Shown piece after piece: positions 53,750 through 61,583 of a DNA stretch of 64,000 nt. The notes beneath the pieces were generated by a model. That model was not told the origin of the DNA and searched no databases. It was given only the letters and a program-made list of their open reading frames with translations. The number at the start of each line of letters is the position of its first letter. The stretch's first letter is position 1. This DNA comes from Niastella sp. OAS944. Its GTDB lineage: Bacteria > Bacteroidota > Bacteroidia > Chitinophagales > Chitinophagaceae. The stretch covers positions 806,001 through 870,000 of the forward strand of contig JANUBW010000001.1 of assembly GCA_024809215.1 (NCBI GenBank). The letters are read 5' to 3'. The translations under genes were made by a program, and so were the position numbers.

Positions 53750-54298
53750 ATGAAAAAAGTACTGTTAGCATCCTGCTGCCTTATTATGCTTGCTGCCTGT
53801 AAAGACGAACCCGGGAAAACAACACAGGCAGTAGTTGCCGGTGAATCGACCAAAAGCCCGTCACCAGTGTCTTTTGCCGATCAACGGTATGTTGATATGG
53901 GTAAGAAGGCCTGGGCCATGTTTACCGCAGGCGATATAGATGGCTGGGCCAATAGTTTTGCAGAGAACATAAAATTCCGCTGGTCGGCAGGCGACAGCCT
54001 TTCAGGTAAAGCAGAGGTAGTAAAATACTGGAAAGATCGCCGGGCTAATGTTGTTCAATCTGTTGAAGCATCTAATGACATTTGGCTGCCTCTTACTGTT
54101 AATGAGCCGCAAAGTGTTGAAAGTAAGGGAACGTGGTTATTGAACTGGCACCAGGTAAAAGCAACGTATAAGAACAATGAATCACTCACCTTTTGGGTAC
54201 ATATAGACATGCATTTCAATAGTGAGGATAAAATTGATGAAATGATCCAATATATCGACAGGGCGCCTATTAATGCAGCTATAGCGAAAAAGAAATAG
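53750..54298 (+). CDS. Lipoprotein with a SnoaL-like (NTF2) domain
   Basis: A periplasmic lipoprotein of 182 residues with Cys17 in LAACKDEPG as the lipid-attachment site, followed by a linker of about 25 residues and one SnoaL-like domain (about 45-175). Typical elements are YVDMGKKAWAMFTAGDIDGWANSFAENIKFRWSAG, SLSGKAEVVKYWKDRRANV, and SLTFWVHIDMHFNSEDKIDEMIQYIDRAP, the last strand pair lining the cone-shaped pocket. The ligand or reaction is unknown. It stands alone; the stop codon is followed by a hairpin repeat that also ends the convergent gene. Preceding 240 bp show no gene or convincing promoter. Confidence 0.85.
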   Translation: MKKVLLASCCLIMLAACKDEPGKTTQAVVAGESTKSPSPVSFADQRYVDMGKKAWAMFTAGDIDGWANSFAENIKFRWSAGDSLSGKAEVVKYWKDRRANVVQSVEASNDIWLPLTVNEPQSVESKGTWLLNWHQVKATYKNNESLTFWVHIDMHFNSEDKIDEMIQYIDRAPINAAIAKKK

Positions 54299-54302
54299 AT
54301 TA

Positions 54303-54352
54303 TAGTTAACAAGTTGACGGGTTAACTGGTTAACAAGTTAACTCGTCAACCT
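54303..54352. terminator. Hairpin repeat, bidirectional terminator overlapping a coding 3' end
   Basis: GTTGACGGGTTAAC and GTTAACTCGTCAAC form 14-bp arms with one mismatch, and the right arm is followed by CCTTTTT. The block encodes the last six codons and the TAA stop (54330-54332) of the minus-strand gene, and lies five bases after the plus-strand stop. Same repeat family as 33775-33823 and 38842-38882. Confidence 0.75.
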
Positions 54353-54767
54353 TTTTCATTGTCCACTTGCCAAATCCCTTATAAGAGATCTGTTCGCCCT
54401 GTGCATCAGCCAAAAGGGTAACGACCTCCCACTCTCCTTCAAACTGGTTGTTGACCAGCCGGCCCGAATAACTGACCTCCTGGGAAGGTAATTTTGGCAA
54501 AAAGCGCTGACTGCCTTTTTCGTGCTGCCAGTAATAAGGGTAACGTTTTATAAAATTGATGGTATTGTTAAGCACCGCGCCTTCAACGATGGCTGGCCTT
54601 TCAAAATGGGGTGTAGCCTCGCCATCTGTACATTCTCCTTTTAATGAACCATTTACAATCGTAAGGTCCAATTCGAACGCAACCGTTTTTCCTCTAACGG
54701 GTTCGTCATATTCATCGCCATAGGTATAGGATCCAATCCATTTGCCACTTAAGTGCTGATCGTTCAT
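54330..54767 (-). CDS. Hypothetical small cytoplasmic protein with lipocalin-like pattern
   Basis: A protein of 145 residues that I do not assign to a named family. It is rich in beta-strands: GKWIGSYTYGDEYDE, KTVAFELDLTIVNGSLKGECTDGEATPHFERPAIVEGAVLNNTINFIKRYPYYW, EVSYSGRLVNNQFEGEWEVV and QISYKGFGKWTM. The GKWIGSYTYG beginning and the repeating G-x-W pattern recall small lipocalin/FABP-like barrels. There is no signal peptide. The ATG at 54765-54767 is preferred to an upstream TTG. The C-terminal VDELTC and the stop are encoded by the spacer repeat (54330-54352), so the original protein probably ended earlier or had another end. Confidence 0.7.
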   Translation of the reverse strand: MNDQHLSGKWIGSYTYGDEYDEPVRGKTVAFELDLTIVNGSLKGECTDGEATPHFERPAIVEGAVLNNTINFIKRYPYYWQHEKGSQRFLPKLPSQEVSYSGRLVNNQFEGEWEVVTLLADAQGEQISYKGFGKWTMKKVDELTC

Positions 54768-54957
54768 ACTATACAAATTCTATTAATTTGATAGACGATA
54801 AAAGTATGCATAAAGACGCATTAAGGAAAACTTAAATCTTTTCTTTTTTGGCAGGAATTAACTCTCACAATCATAGTTATTTAGGGCTCAATTTGTTATT
54901 GAAACGTTATGATTGATTTTTCGTTTTCAACCTGGCGGTCTTTTTGACGTCTTATAG

Positions 54958-55374
54958 ATGAAATTAAAACGTAAGAAGATGAAAACGGTATCATTAATTT
55001 TAATCTGTGCATTGGGTCTTACATTCCATGCATCGGCCCAAAAGGTGATACGCGCAGTGCCACGTTATTACCCACGAACACATGTAGCAGTAGGTGTAGG
55101 ATTAGGATATGGAGGCTGGGGACCTTACTCGCCTTATTATTATAATCCCTGGTATGCTTACCCTCCGGGTTATTACTATGGCAGACCGGCGCGTCCTTCC
55201 AAACTCGATCTTGAAATACAGGATATTCAAACTGATTACAAAGACCGCATATGGGCGGCACGTCATGATGAAAGCCTGAGCCGTAAAGAAAGAAGACACG
55301 CAGTGCACGATCTGAAGATCGAAAGAGATAAAGCCATTCTTCAGGCGAAGAAAGATTACTATAAGAAACGCTAG
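54958..55374 (+). CDS. Small exported Tyr/Pro-rich hypothetical protein
   Basis: A protein of 138 residues (131 if the ATG at 54979 is used, which follows a purine-rich AAGAAG and gives the classic start MKTVSLILI). The signal peptide ends in FHASAQ. The mature part has three parts: a basic segment (KVIRAVPRYYPRTHVAV), a Gly/Tyr/Pro-rich segment (GVGLGYGGWGPYSPYYYNPWYAYPPGYYYG), and a charged helix (DLEIQDIQTDYKDRIWAARHDESLSRKERRHAVHDLKIERDKAIL). The Y-P rich part is typical of surface-exposed or envelope-stress proteins in Bacteroidota; the exact role is unknown. It stands alone, followed at about 50 bp by GAAGTAGGAAGCA-type repeats. Confidence 0.8.
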   Translation: MKLKRKKMKTVSLILICALGLTFHASAQKVIRAVPRYYPRTHVAVGVGLGYGGWGPYSPYYYNPWYAYPPGYYYGRPARPSKLDLEIQDIQTDYKDRIWAARHDESLSRKERRHAVHDLKIERDKAILQAKKDYYKKR

Positions 55375-55426
55375 TGTTTCTTAGAATGAGTTTCTTAGAT
55401 AGAAGCTTTTGTGGTCGTAGCTTTAT

Positions 55427-55589
55427 GAAGTAAGAAGTAGGAAGCAAGAAGTTCGAAATTCACGCACTTCCTGCTTCCTACTTCTTTTTTATTATTTTAT
55501 AATCGCGCTTCGCGCTCTTCGCATTTAATCGGCCGTCACAACATTCAGACTCTTCTTACTTCCTACTTCTTACCTCCTACTTCCTACTA
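55427..55589. repeat. GAAGTAGGAAGCAAGAAG repeat with inverted copies
   Basis: GAAGTAGGAAGCAAGAAG and CTTCCTGCTTCCTACTTC form 18-bp arms with one mismatch, followed by CTTTTTT (about 55435-55490). A further copy in the orientation ACTTCCTACTTCTTACCTCC ends inside the stop codon of the minus-strand aldolase gene (55587-55589). Confidence 0.7.
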
Positions 55590-56555
55590 GATCGCCGGAT
55601 CGGGATGGATCTTAGGCTCCATAATCTCCCGCGTATTTACCGGGTCAATTCCTAACCGGTTGCACCACTGCGTAAAACTGTCGTAAATACCTTTAAGCAC
55701 ATTCTTTTGATCGGGTGTTAATTCCTGCACATATGCCCGGCTAATGGTACGTACCGGCAAACCGCGCAATTGCAGAAAATATTTGGCGCTCATAGGATAT
55801 GCCTGGTGTATCAGCGGATCAACCCTTGTAAGTTCCGATTGCAGCCATTCAACATCGGCTTTCTTCGCCGGGTTGGTGGCATTGTTGCACATCCATACCA
55901 ACACTTCAGGATAAAAATTACCACTGATGCTCGACATACCGCGTGCACCCATTTGCAAACTGTACATAGCATTAGGCGTATGCGCATCAAAAAAATCAAA
56001 ACCGGGCGCACTGGCAATTTCCAGTTTCTCTTTTACTTTCTGAAGGTCAATGCTGGTATCCTTATGGTATTTCAGCCTGCCGCTCGACAATAAGGTCTTA
56101 AACACATTGGCCGACAAAATACGCTTGTACGGCGCCGGGCATTCGTATGTGCCCATAGGAATGTTTGGTGTTAGCGAGAACATTTTGTCGAAGCGCTTTA
56201 ACAGCACATCATCGCTATCATCAACATTAGCAAAGTGCCCGGTGATCAATACCACCGCATCGATGCCCGTATCATAGATCTTTTTACTAAACTCGGCTTT
56301 ATCTTCAATGGTAAGCCCAAATGAACCAGTGGCCACCACCGGCACCCGGCCGTTCACATAGCGCACAATATGATTGGTAAGCTCCAACCGCTCATCTTCA
56401 CTAATACTGTACATTTCACTACTGAGGCAGTTGGCAAAAAAACCACTTACTCCGGCCGCCAGGTAAAAATCGATCAGCCGTTCAACCATATCGAAATCAA
56501 TCTTTGCCTTCAGGTTGAACGGTGTTATCATTACCGGAACAAATCTTTTTTCCAT
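55587..56555 (-). CDS. Dihydrodipicolinate synthase/N-acetylneuraminate lyase family aldolase
   Basis: A class I pyruvate-type aldolase of 322 residues with a TIM barrel in the cytoplasm. VPVMITPFNLKAKIDFDMVERLIDFYLAAGVSGFFANCLSSEMYSIS matches the DapA/NanA opening (there usually GTTGE; here CLSSE). The tyrosine region is GTYECPAP. The Schiff-base lysine sits in KYHKDTS, and FDAHTPNAMYSLQMGARGMSS is the usual G-x-x-G barrel end. Which 2-keto-3-deoxy acid is split cannot be told: motifs diverge from true DapA and NanA, and a catabolic role on a sugar acid is likely. It is downstream of a sodium:solute symporter (gap 129 bp), suggesting uptake followed by cleavage. The stop codon is contributed by a repeat. 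Confidence 0.88.
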   Translation of the reverse strand: MEKRFVPVMITPFNLKAKIDFDMVERLIDFYLAAGVSGFFANCLSSEMYSISEDERLELTNHIVRYVNGRVPVVATGSFGLTIEDKAEFSKKIYDTGIDAVVLITGHFANVDDSDDVLLKRFDKMFSLTPNIPMGTYECPAPYKRILSANVFKTLLSSGRLKYHKDTSIDLQKVKEKLEIASAPGFDFFDAHTPNAMYSLQMGARGMSSISGNFYPEVLVWMCNNATNPAKKADVEWLQSELTRVDPLIHQAYPMSAKYFLQLRGLPVRTISRAYVQELTPDQKNVLKGIYDSFTQWCNRLGIDPVNTREIMEPKIHPDPAI

Positions 56556-56684
56556 CAGGTTTATTTTGATTGTTGTTATTAAAAATTCGGACCATTACGC
56601 CCTTTAAAATTAAAAAGTAAATATTGTTTTACAGACAATTATCGAAGAAAATACATTATTTAATATAGCATTGAGAATGAAGAT

Positions 56685-58217
56685 CTAATGGCTGCTTTTT
56701 CTTAGTCCGGCTAAAAACTTGCCTGTCAGGAATATAGTTAAGGTGCCTATGACGATGGTCATGTTTGCATGTAAATTGGTACGCAGCCAGGCGTAATTAT
56801 CGGGCAACTGGCGGCTAAAAGTGATCCAAATGATCACCAGCACGCCAATGATGACGGCAATAACCGCTTCAATATTTTTTGCTTTTCGCGCCAGCAGTCC
56901 CAGTAAAAACAATCCCAGAATACCGCCCGAAAAAATACCGGCCAGCTTCCACCAGGCGTCGAGCAAACTTTTTACGCCAATCATACCAATGCCAAAACTA
57001 ATGGCCATTACACCCATAACACCCGTTGCCACATACAATACCCGCATCTGCGCTTTGGGCGATGCCTCTTTATTGAAATACCGCAGGTAAATGTCTTTTA
57101 AAAAAACGGTGGCCGAGCTGTTCATGCCACTGCTCATAGTGCTCATAGCTGCCGATAAAATAGCGGCAATGATCAATCCCAGTAAACCACGGGGCACTTC
57201 ATTACGCATAAAGAAGGGCAGTACACGGTCGCCATAATCGGCCGGGCTAAGATATGCTGGATTACGCCCGCCCCTTTCTGCCGCCACTTGTTCAAGCAAA
57301 GGCAATATGCGGTCGGGGTGCTGTTGATAAAAGGCATACAAAGAAGTACCAATAAAAAAGAACAACATACTCACCGGCACATAGAACAACACGCACATCC
57401 ATATACTTCTGCTGGCATCGCGGCTGTTGCGCGCGGTATGGTAACGTTGAATATAATTTTGATCGATACCGAAATTATTGAGGTTGATAAAAAAACCATA
57501 GAGAAAGATCACCCAAAAGGTTGACATAGAAAACCCCGATACCTTAAAACTTCCCAGGCTGAATTTGTCATGGGCCTTGCCGGTATCGATGATATAATCG
57601 AAACCACCATCGAGTTGCGAAACGATCAGGTACAGTATCAATAAAGCACCGAGGGTTTTTATAACGGCTTGTACCACTTCGGTCCAGATCACCGCTTTCA
57701 TTCCGCCCATCATGGTGTAAACGATAATACAAATACCGGTGGTGATCATAATGGCCGGCATAGAGTACCCGGTGAGCGCTTTTAAGGTCAATGCAATGGA
57801 ATAGAAAATGGTGCCCATGCGCGCCAGCTGTATAAGCACAAAACAGATCATGGCATAGGTACGCGCCCAGGGGCCAAAGCGTTCTTCCAGATGGGTATAA
57901 GCGCTAATGGCTTCACTGTTACGATAAAATGGAACAAAGAATTTTGAAGCAATAAATGCGGCAAATGGCATCGACAGGCTGAAAACAAAAGAATTCCAGT
58001 TGGCGCCAAATGATTTACCGGGGTCGCCCAAAAAAGTAATGGCGCTTAAAAATGTAGCGTAAAACGACATGCCCAATGCCCAACCCGGTATAGCACCGGA
58101 GGCTACGGTATATTGATCGGCCCCTTTATTCTTTCTGCTCAAAAATATGCCCACCGCTATCATGGCGGCGAAATATACGGCTATAATTGTTAAATCTACA
58201 ACTGGTAAATGATTCAT
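56685..58217 (-). CDS. Sodium:solute symporter (SSS family)
   Basis: An inner-membrane transporter of 510 residues with about 13 transmembrane helices. Features are VVDLTIIAVYFAAMIAVGIFLSRKNKGADQYTVASG, then GMSFYATFLSAITFLGDPGKSFG (TM1-2 unwound region typical for SSS), LEERFGPWARTYA, and TEVVQAVIKTLGALLIL. Members of this branch carry sugars, sialic acid or monocarboxylates with Na+. Together with the downstream aldolase the likely cargo is a sugar acid or sialic-acid-like compound; this is inference from context. The ATG at 58215-58217 is used. The upstream 433-bp spacer holds a strong palindrome. No regulator gene lies nearby. Confidence 0.92.
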   Translation of the reverse strand: MNHLPVVDLTIIAVYFAAMIAVGIFLSRKNKGADQYTVASGAIPGWALGMSFYATFLSAITFLGDPGKSFGANWNSFVFSLSMPFAAFIASKFFVPFYRNSEAISAYTHLEERFGPWARTYAMICFVLIQLARMGTIFYSIALTLKALTGYSMPAIMITTGICIIVYTMMGGMKAVIWTEVVQAVIKTLGALLILYLIVSQLDGGFDYIIDTGKAHDKFSLGSFKVSGFSMSTFWVIFLYGFFINLNNFGIDQNYIQRYHTARNSRDASRSIWMCVLFYVPVSMLFFFIGTSLYAFYQQHPDRILPLLEQVAAERGGRNPAYLSPADYGDRVLPFFMRNEVPRGLLGLIIAAILSAAMSTMSSGMNSSATVFLKDIYLRYFNKEASPKAQMRVLYVATGVMGVMAISFGIGMIGVKSLLDAWWKLAGIFSGGILGLFLLGLLARKAKNIEAVIAVIIGVLVIIWITFSRQLPDNYAWLRTNLHANMTIVIGTLTIFLTGKFLAGLRKSSH

Positions 58218-58650
58218 GGTACAAGCAATCTATCCCTTGAAGTAAATGTATGGATAAATTGCCAATATGCAATAAGCAAGGTGTGCCACGTTCACGTTCG
58301 CGCGGTGAGCAAAAACGTGGCACACCTCAACTACATGTAAGAATTCAAAAATGGTATGGACCTCATGGTTCAACCCACGCACGTGTTCGTTCAGGTTGTT
58401 GACTGCTGCCTGCAGCAATAAAAATAAATTTCGTTGATCTTAATTTCGTTTTAAGCACAACGTTATATCCATATTTATATAACAGAAACAAACAGGCATT
58501 AAAAGGTTATTAATAACAATAGTTAATCACTCGTTAAGTGGGCATTGAAATATGGTTACTATCGCAACAATCTGCTTTTTTGTCTATTATTTACCGGCGT
58601 TGATAGATTATAACTTTTGAAATGAACACCCGATAAATACATTTGGCGTA
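58218..58650. other. Long spacer upstream of the symporter with a strong palindrome
   Basis: Divergent spacer between the symporter and the beta-barrel gene. It holds a perfect 14-bp inverted repeat, AGGTGTGCCACGTT (58279-58292) and AACGTGGCACACCT (58314-58327), around a 21-nt GC-rich loop, 62 bp upstream of the symporter ATG. It is not followed by a T-tract on either strand, so it is not a simple terminator. A minus-strand reading frame of 62 codons (58230-58418) covers it but shows no coding character. An AT-rich tract follows to 58650. Confidence 0.5.
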
Positions 58651-58683
58651 ATGATAAGCCAACCCTTTAACAAATCCAGCAAG

Positions 58684-59271
58684 ATGAAATATACAATGGT
58701 AGCGTTCGCCCTGTTATTATGTGCAACAGCAAATGCACAAACATGGCATTTTGGTCCCAAGTTAGATGTCAACTATTCAACAATCAAAGGAAATGGTTTA
58801 AAGAATAAGTTCTCACTCGGTTTTCAGGCGGGCGGTTTTGCCGAATATAACTTTAATAAACATTGGGCTATACAACCTGAGTTATTATACTCCTGGTCGG
58901 TATATAAAAAAGACGGTGACTTTTTAACCTATTACAATAACTATGGCCGCACAGGTGCAGGTGATAAAGTAAACCTGGCTACTATTAGTGTTCCTTTACT
59001 GGTGCGTTATAACCTCAACAAAACGATCAGCATTTTGGCCGGTCCGCAATACAGCTATTTGATCTATGATGATGAGGACCTGTTGAAGAACGATCGCAAG
59101 GCTTTTAAAAATTCTGAAGTAAGCGCTAACATAGGTGTTCAGGTAAACCTTGATAAAGTTGGTTTTTATGCCCGTTATAATAAAGGGTTAACAGACGTTA
59201 ATGATGTAGATGAAAGGTATAATTGGAAAACGAGCCATATACAAGTAGGTATGGCTGTTCGAATAAAATAG
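58684..59271 (+). CDS. PorT-like outer-membrane beta-barrel protein
   Basis: An outer-membrane protein of 195 residues from the ATG at 58684. An 11-codon-longer start at 58651 is possible but places residues before the signal peptide MKYTMVAFALLLCATANAQ. The mature part is a short barrel of the 'porin family / outer membrane protein beta-barrel (OMP_b-brl_2)' group: TWHFGPKLDVNYSTIKG, FSLGFQAGGFAEYNFNKHWAIQPELLYSW, LATISVPLLVRYNLNKTISILAGPQYSYL and the terminal SHIQVGMAVRIK with alternating hydrophobic residues. PorT is one member; the exact function of this one is not predictable. It is a single gene, and repeats start two bases after the stop. Confidence 0.9.
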   Translation: MKYTMVAFALLLCATANAQTWHFGPKLDVNYSTIKGNGLKNKFSLGFQAGGFAEYNFNKHWAIQPELLYSWSVYKKDGDFLTYYNNYGRTGAGDKVNLATISVPLLVRYNLNKTISILAGPQYSYLIYDDEDLLKNDRKAFKNSEVSANIGVQVNLDKVGFYARYNKGLTDVNDVDERYNWKTSHIQVGMAVRIK

Positions 59272-59303
59272 CATAATGTGATAATGTGATAATTTGCTAA
59301 TTA
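59272..59303. repeat. ATAATGTGATAATG repeat between convergent genes
   Basis: Tandem words ATAATGTGATAATGTGATAA with GCTAATTAAC, the same family as 33724-33759 and 49650-49687. The last two codons and the stop of the minus-strand gene (59297-59299) lie inside it. Confidence 0.65.
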
Positions 59304-59710
59304 ACCAAACTACTATTCGATAGTACAACGTGATTAACATATCCGGTACAAATCCCTTTAATGATGATTGTTTCACCAGGTTTTACCGGATGTGCAGTTG
59401 GCGCTACCAAATGATTTAGCAAACAGGCAATGCCACATTCGGGGTTACCGGTGTTTAAAATAACTACCGGCGCCGCATAAGGGGTATTTTTAATAGAGAG
59501 AACCTGCCCGCTCACCTGAAGTACTTTATTTAAATAAACTTCATTGGCTTGTAAATGATCGGTATTGAACTGCGCATATAGTTCTGCTGCGGTGATAGAG
59601 ATGCCGGTTTCAGCGGCTACATTACGTGTTGGCTTATTGTAGAAGTAAATTAAAAGACCTGCAAGAAATGCTACCAGGCAGCATCCCAGTAAGAATGCAA
59701 TGTTCCTCAT
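59297..59710 (-). CDS. Membrane-anchored OB-fold (tRNA_anti-like) protein
   Basis: A protein of 137 residues with an N-terminal membrane segment (IAFLLGCCLVAFLAGLLIYFY) and an OB-fold-like domain (about 40-135) of the tRNA_anti-like (PF12869) group. The signs are ITAAELYAQFNTDHLQANEVYLNKVLQVSGQVLSI, then VVILNTGNPECGIACLLN, then HPVKPGETIIIKGICTGY, and VVLSNSSLVN. The repeated 'L-x-V-x-G-x-V' and 'I-x-G-x-C-x-G' strands are typical of the fold. Ligand and role are unknown; such proteins are often periplasmic in Bacteroidota. The residues VN and the stop are encoded by the flanking repeat. Confidence 0.82.
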   Translation of the reverse strand: MRNIAFLLGCCLVAFLAGLLIYFYNKPTRNVAAETGISITAAELYAQFNTDHLQANEVYLNKVLQVSGQVLSIKNTPYAAPVVILNTGNPECGIACLLNHLVAPTAHPVKPGETIIIKGICTGYVNHVVLSNSSLVN

Positions 59711-59913
59711 AAGGCGATTATTTACGGTTAAAATCAGGCCCTACGATTAAGCGTTATGGGGAATTACGATAGATATATACAGAGGATCTAATTGGAAGCA
59801 GTGGCTAAATGCCAAATATGGTGCCGGTATTAGCTGCCGGCAATCATTCAGTTGCTATGGCCATTATTTTCAATGAGTAAAATATTACGAATGGGGATAA
59901 GTGACCAAAAAAA

Positions 59914-60340
59914 TAACTACAAACCTGTAAGCCGGATTCTGTATCCCGATCGGAATCGGGAGGCTATCATTTATCTTGTTTGGCCATTACTGACCAAATC
60001 GTTCTGCCTACCCACCCAACGTACCTCCCGATAGTACCGGGAGAATTCGAACGAGCCGCTCTTCAACGCTGGTATACATGGCATTTCAGCATGCAAGGTT
60101 TACCCGCCCTGCCGGTTGCCCGGCAAAGCCGTGGGCCCTTACCCCACGTTTTCACCATCACCCTCCAAACTTAATTGGACAAGTCCCAACCAAAGGTGGG
60201 GACGAAGGCTGTAATTTTCTGTGGCACTGTCTGTTCCCTTCTTTGCAGAAAAGACCCGGCTCTTCACCGGTACATTGCCCTATGCTGTCCAGACTTTCCT
60301 CCCCTTCTTACGAAAAGGCGATAGCCCGGTTTGTAGTTGC
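59914..60340 (-). ncRNA. rnpB: RNase P RNA, bacterial class A
   Basis: The catalytic RNA that matures tRNA 5' ends, about 427 nt on the minus strand. The 5' part reads AACTACAAACCGGGCTATCG and then GAGGAAAGTCTGGAC, the near-universal GAGGAAAGUCnGGnC block. The 3' part has ACAGAATCCGGCTTAC, another universally conserved block. P1 is formed by AACTACAAACC with GGTTTGTAGTT. Two variable helices near the 3' end contain CTCCCGGTACTATCGGGAG and CCTCCCGATTCCGATCGGGA. A run of seven T ends the transcript. A TACCTTTG -7 element lies at 60350-60343, consistent with a start near 60338. Ends are good to a few nucleotides. Confidence 0.96.
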
Positions 60341-60342
60341 CG

Positions 60343-60350
60343 CAAAGGTA
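60343..60350 (-). promoter_or_regulatory. -7 element of rnpB
   Basis: TACCTTTG on the minus strand matches TAnnTTTG and its spacing fits the 5' end of the RNase P RNA (about 60338). No clear -33 TTG lies 19-21 nt upstream. Confidence 0.5.
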
Positions 60351-60426
60351 ATGAATTGGCGGCGGGCTGGCCATTCTATTTGACAGATTGACAGTCTTTT
60401 ACTTAACAATTGAGCGTTTGTCAAAT

Positions 60427-60459
60427 AAAAATGGCCATCATGAAAACCATGATAGCCAT
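60427..60459 (-). terminator. Intrinsic terminator of the DUF2027-Smr gene
   Basis: On the minus strand ATGGCTATCATG pairs with CATGATGGCCAT around a short loop (one mismatch), followed by TTTTTATTTG. It begins 23 bp after the stop at 60482. Confidence 0.8.
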
Positions 60460-60481
60460 AAATATTTTCAAAAATGGGCTA

Positions 60482-61516
60482 TTAATACTGAAAATAGATC
60501 TCCGTTGCACCATACCCGTAAGCCGGATGATAGCGGTTGGCAAAGCTTTTTACCCCTTTGCGTACCTTGAGTATTTCATGGATCTCATCGCGCAACTTGC
60601 CAGTACCCACACCATGAATTACAATAAGAAAAGGCAAGTGATGGGCCTGTGCCAGATCGAAATACTTTTCAAAGGTTTGTAATTGCAAAGTTATTATTTC
60701 CAAATTGGTCATCGACTCCCAATCGTGCGCCAGCTCTTCAATATGCAGGTCGATCTCTGTTTTCGCCGGCTCCAGGTGCTGCCTGGTTTTGGAAGCCTCG
60801 TACATTTTGAACCCGGCATTTTTCAGACTGCTTAAATCGAGCCCCGATGCTTTTTTCTCTTCATACGGCCGGCTTGGGTAGTTATCGAACAATTTATAAG
60901 AGAAGGTAGCCTCCCCTTTTTTACGCACTTCTTCAATACGGGTGAAAACCTGTTTGGGCTTTAATTTCAGCGAAGCTTCGTAAAAATCGGCCTTGTATTT
61001 ATTGGGTGTAAGCAACGAAAACTCAAAGTTAAAAACCGGACTATCATTCAGGTTCTCGAACGGTACATCGTGCAGATAAATGTCTTCAAAAGGATGTATC
61101 TGCAGATTTGTAAGCTCAAAATTAGTTTCGCCCTGGTAGTTCAGCTTATAAGTGAACCTGAATCCCTCTTCGGTACGGTTTACCAGGTGTACCTTTAATT
61201 CGGTCACTATATCGTCGCCAAACTCATCGCTAACAGACAGGGGAATGTAGGTAAGCCAAACACCATCAACCACGCGTTGGGTGAGTTTCTTTTTCTCCCG
61301 CGGCACGTCGTCGATAAACGTTTTTTCTTTCTTTTGCGGAAATAACTTTTTCTCTGTAAAACGTTTAAAGTACGGAAAATCAAGCTGATCGACATAAGCA
61401 GGAAACTTTACGCCCCGCACTTCAATCATTACCATTTTGTCGTTAATGATATCTATCACCTCGCCTTCTTCGTTGGTTTTATTGATCACAACCTTATCGC
61501 CAACCTCAAATTTCAT
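60482..61516 (-). CDS. DUF2027 and Smr/MutS2-domain protein
   Basis: A protein of 344 residues with an N-terminal KOW-like DUF2027 part (MKFEVGDKVVINKTNEEGEVIDIINDKMVMIEVRG), a middle beta domain (GVWLTYIPLSVSDEFGDDIVTELKVHLVNRTEEG) and a C-terminal Smr domain (about 240-344). The Smr motifs are EIDLHIEEL (the LDLHG-like element) and IHGVGTGKLRDEIHEIL with His301. Smr domains can act as nucleases on DNA or RNA; in MutS2 they have been linked to ribosome rescue and recombination control. The fusion is a known Bacteroidota architecture. There is no signal peptide. A TACCTTTG (61582-61575) matches a -7 box, with a leader of about 50 nt. Confidence 0.92.
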   Translation of the reverse strand: MKFEVGDKVVINKTNEEGEVIDIINDKMVMIEVRGVKFPAYVDQLDFPYFKRFTEKKLFPQKKEKTFIDDVPREKKKLTQRVVDGVWLTYIPLSVSDEFGDDIVTELKVHLVNRTEEGFRFTYKLNYQGETNFELTNLQIHPFEDIYLHDVPFENLNDSPVFNFEFSLLTPNKYKADFYEASLKLKPKQVFTRIEEVRKKGEATFSYKLFDNYPSRPYEEKKASGLDLSSLKNAGFKMYEASKTRQHLEPAKTEIDLHIEELAHDWESMTNLEIITLQLQTFEKYFDLAQAHHLPFLIVIHGVGTGKLRDEIHEILKVRKGVKSFANRYHPAYGYGATEIYFQY

Positions 61517-61583
61517 GGGAACTTATTTATATTCTGTTGATCCGGGGTATTTTACCGCCGGGGTAATTTCGGTGCAAAGGTAA

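Noticed and set aside
58230-58418. 62-codon minus-strand frame in the symporter leader
   Set aside because: It spans the palindrome and has no coding character or conserved motif visible; treated as non-coding.
59980-60383. Open frames on the plus strand within 59852-60383
   Set aside because: The region is rnpB on the minus strand; the conserved RNase P RNA blocks explain the sequence fully.
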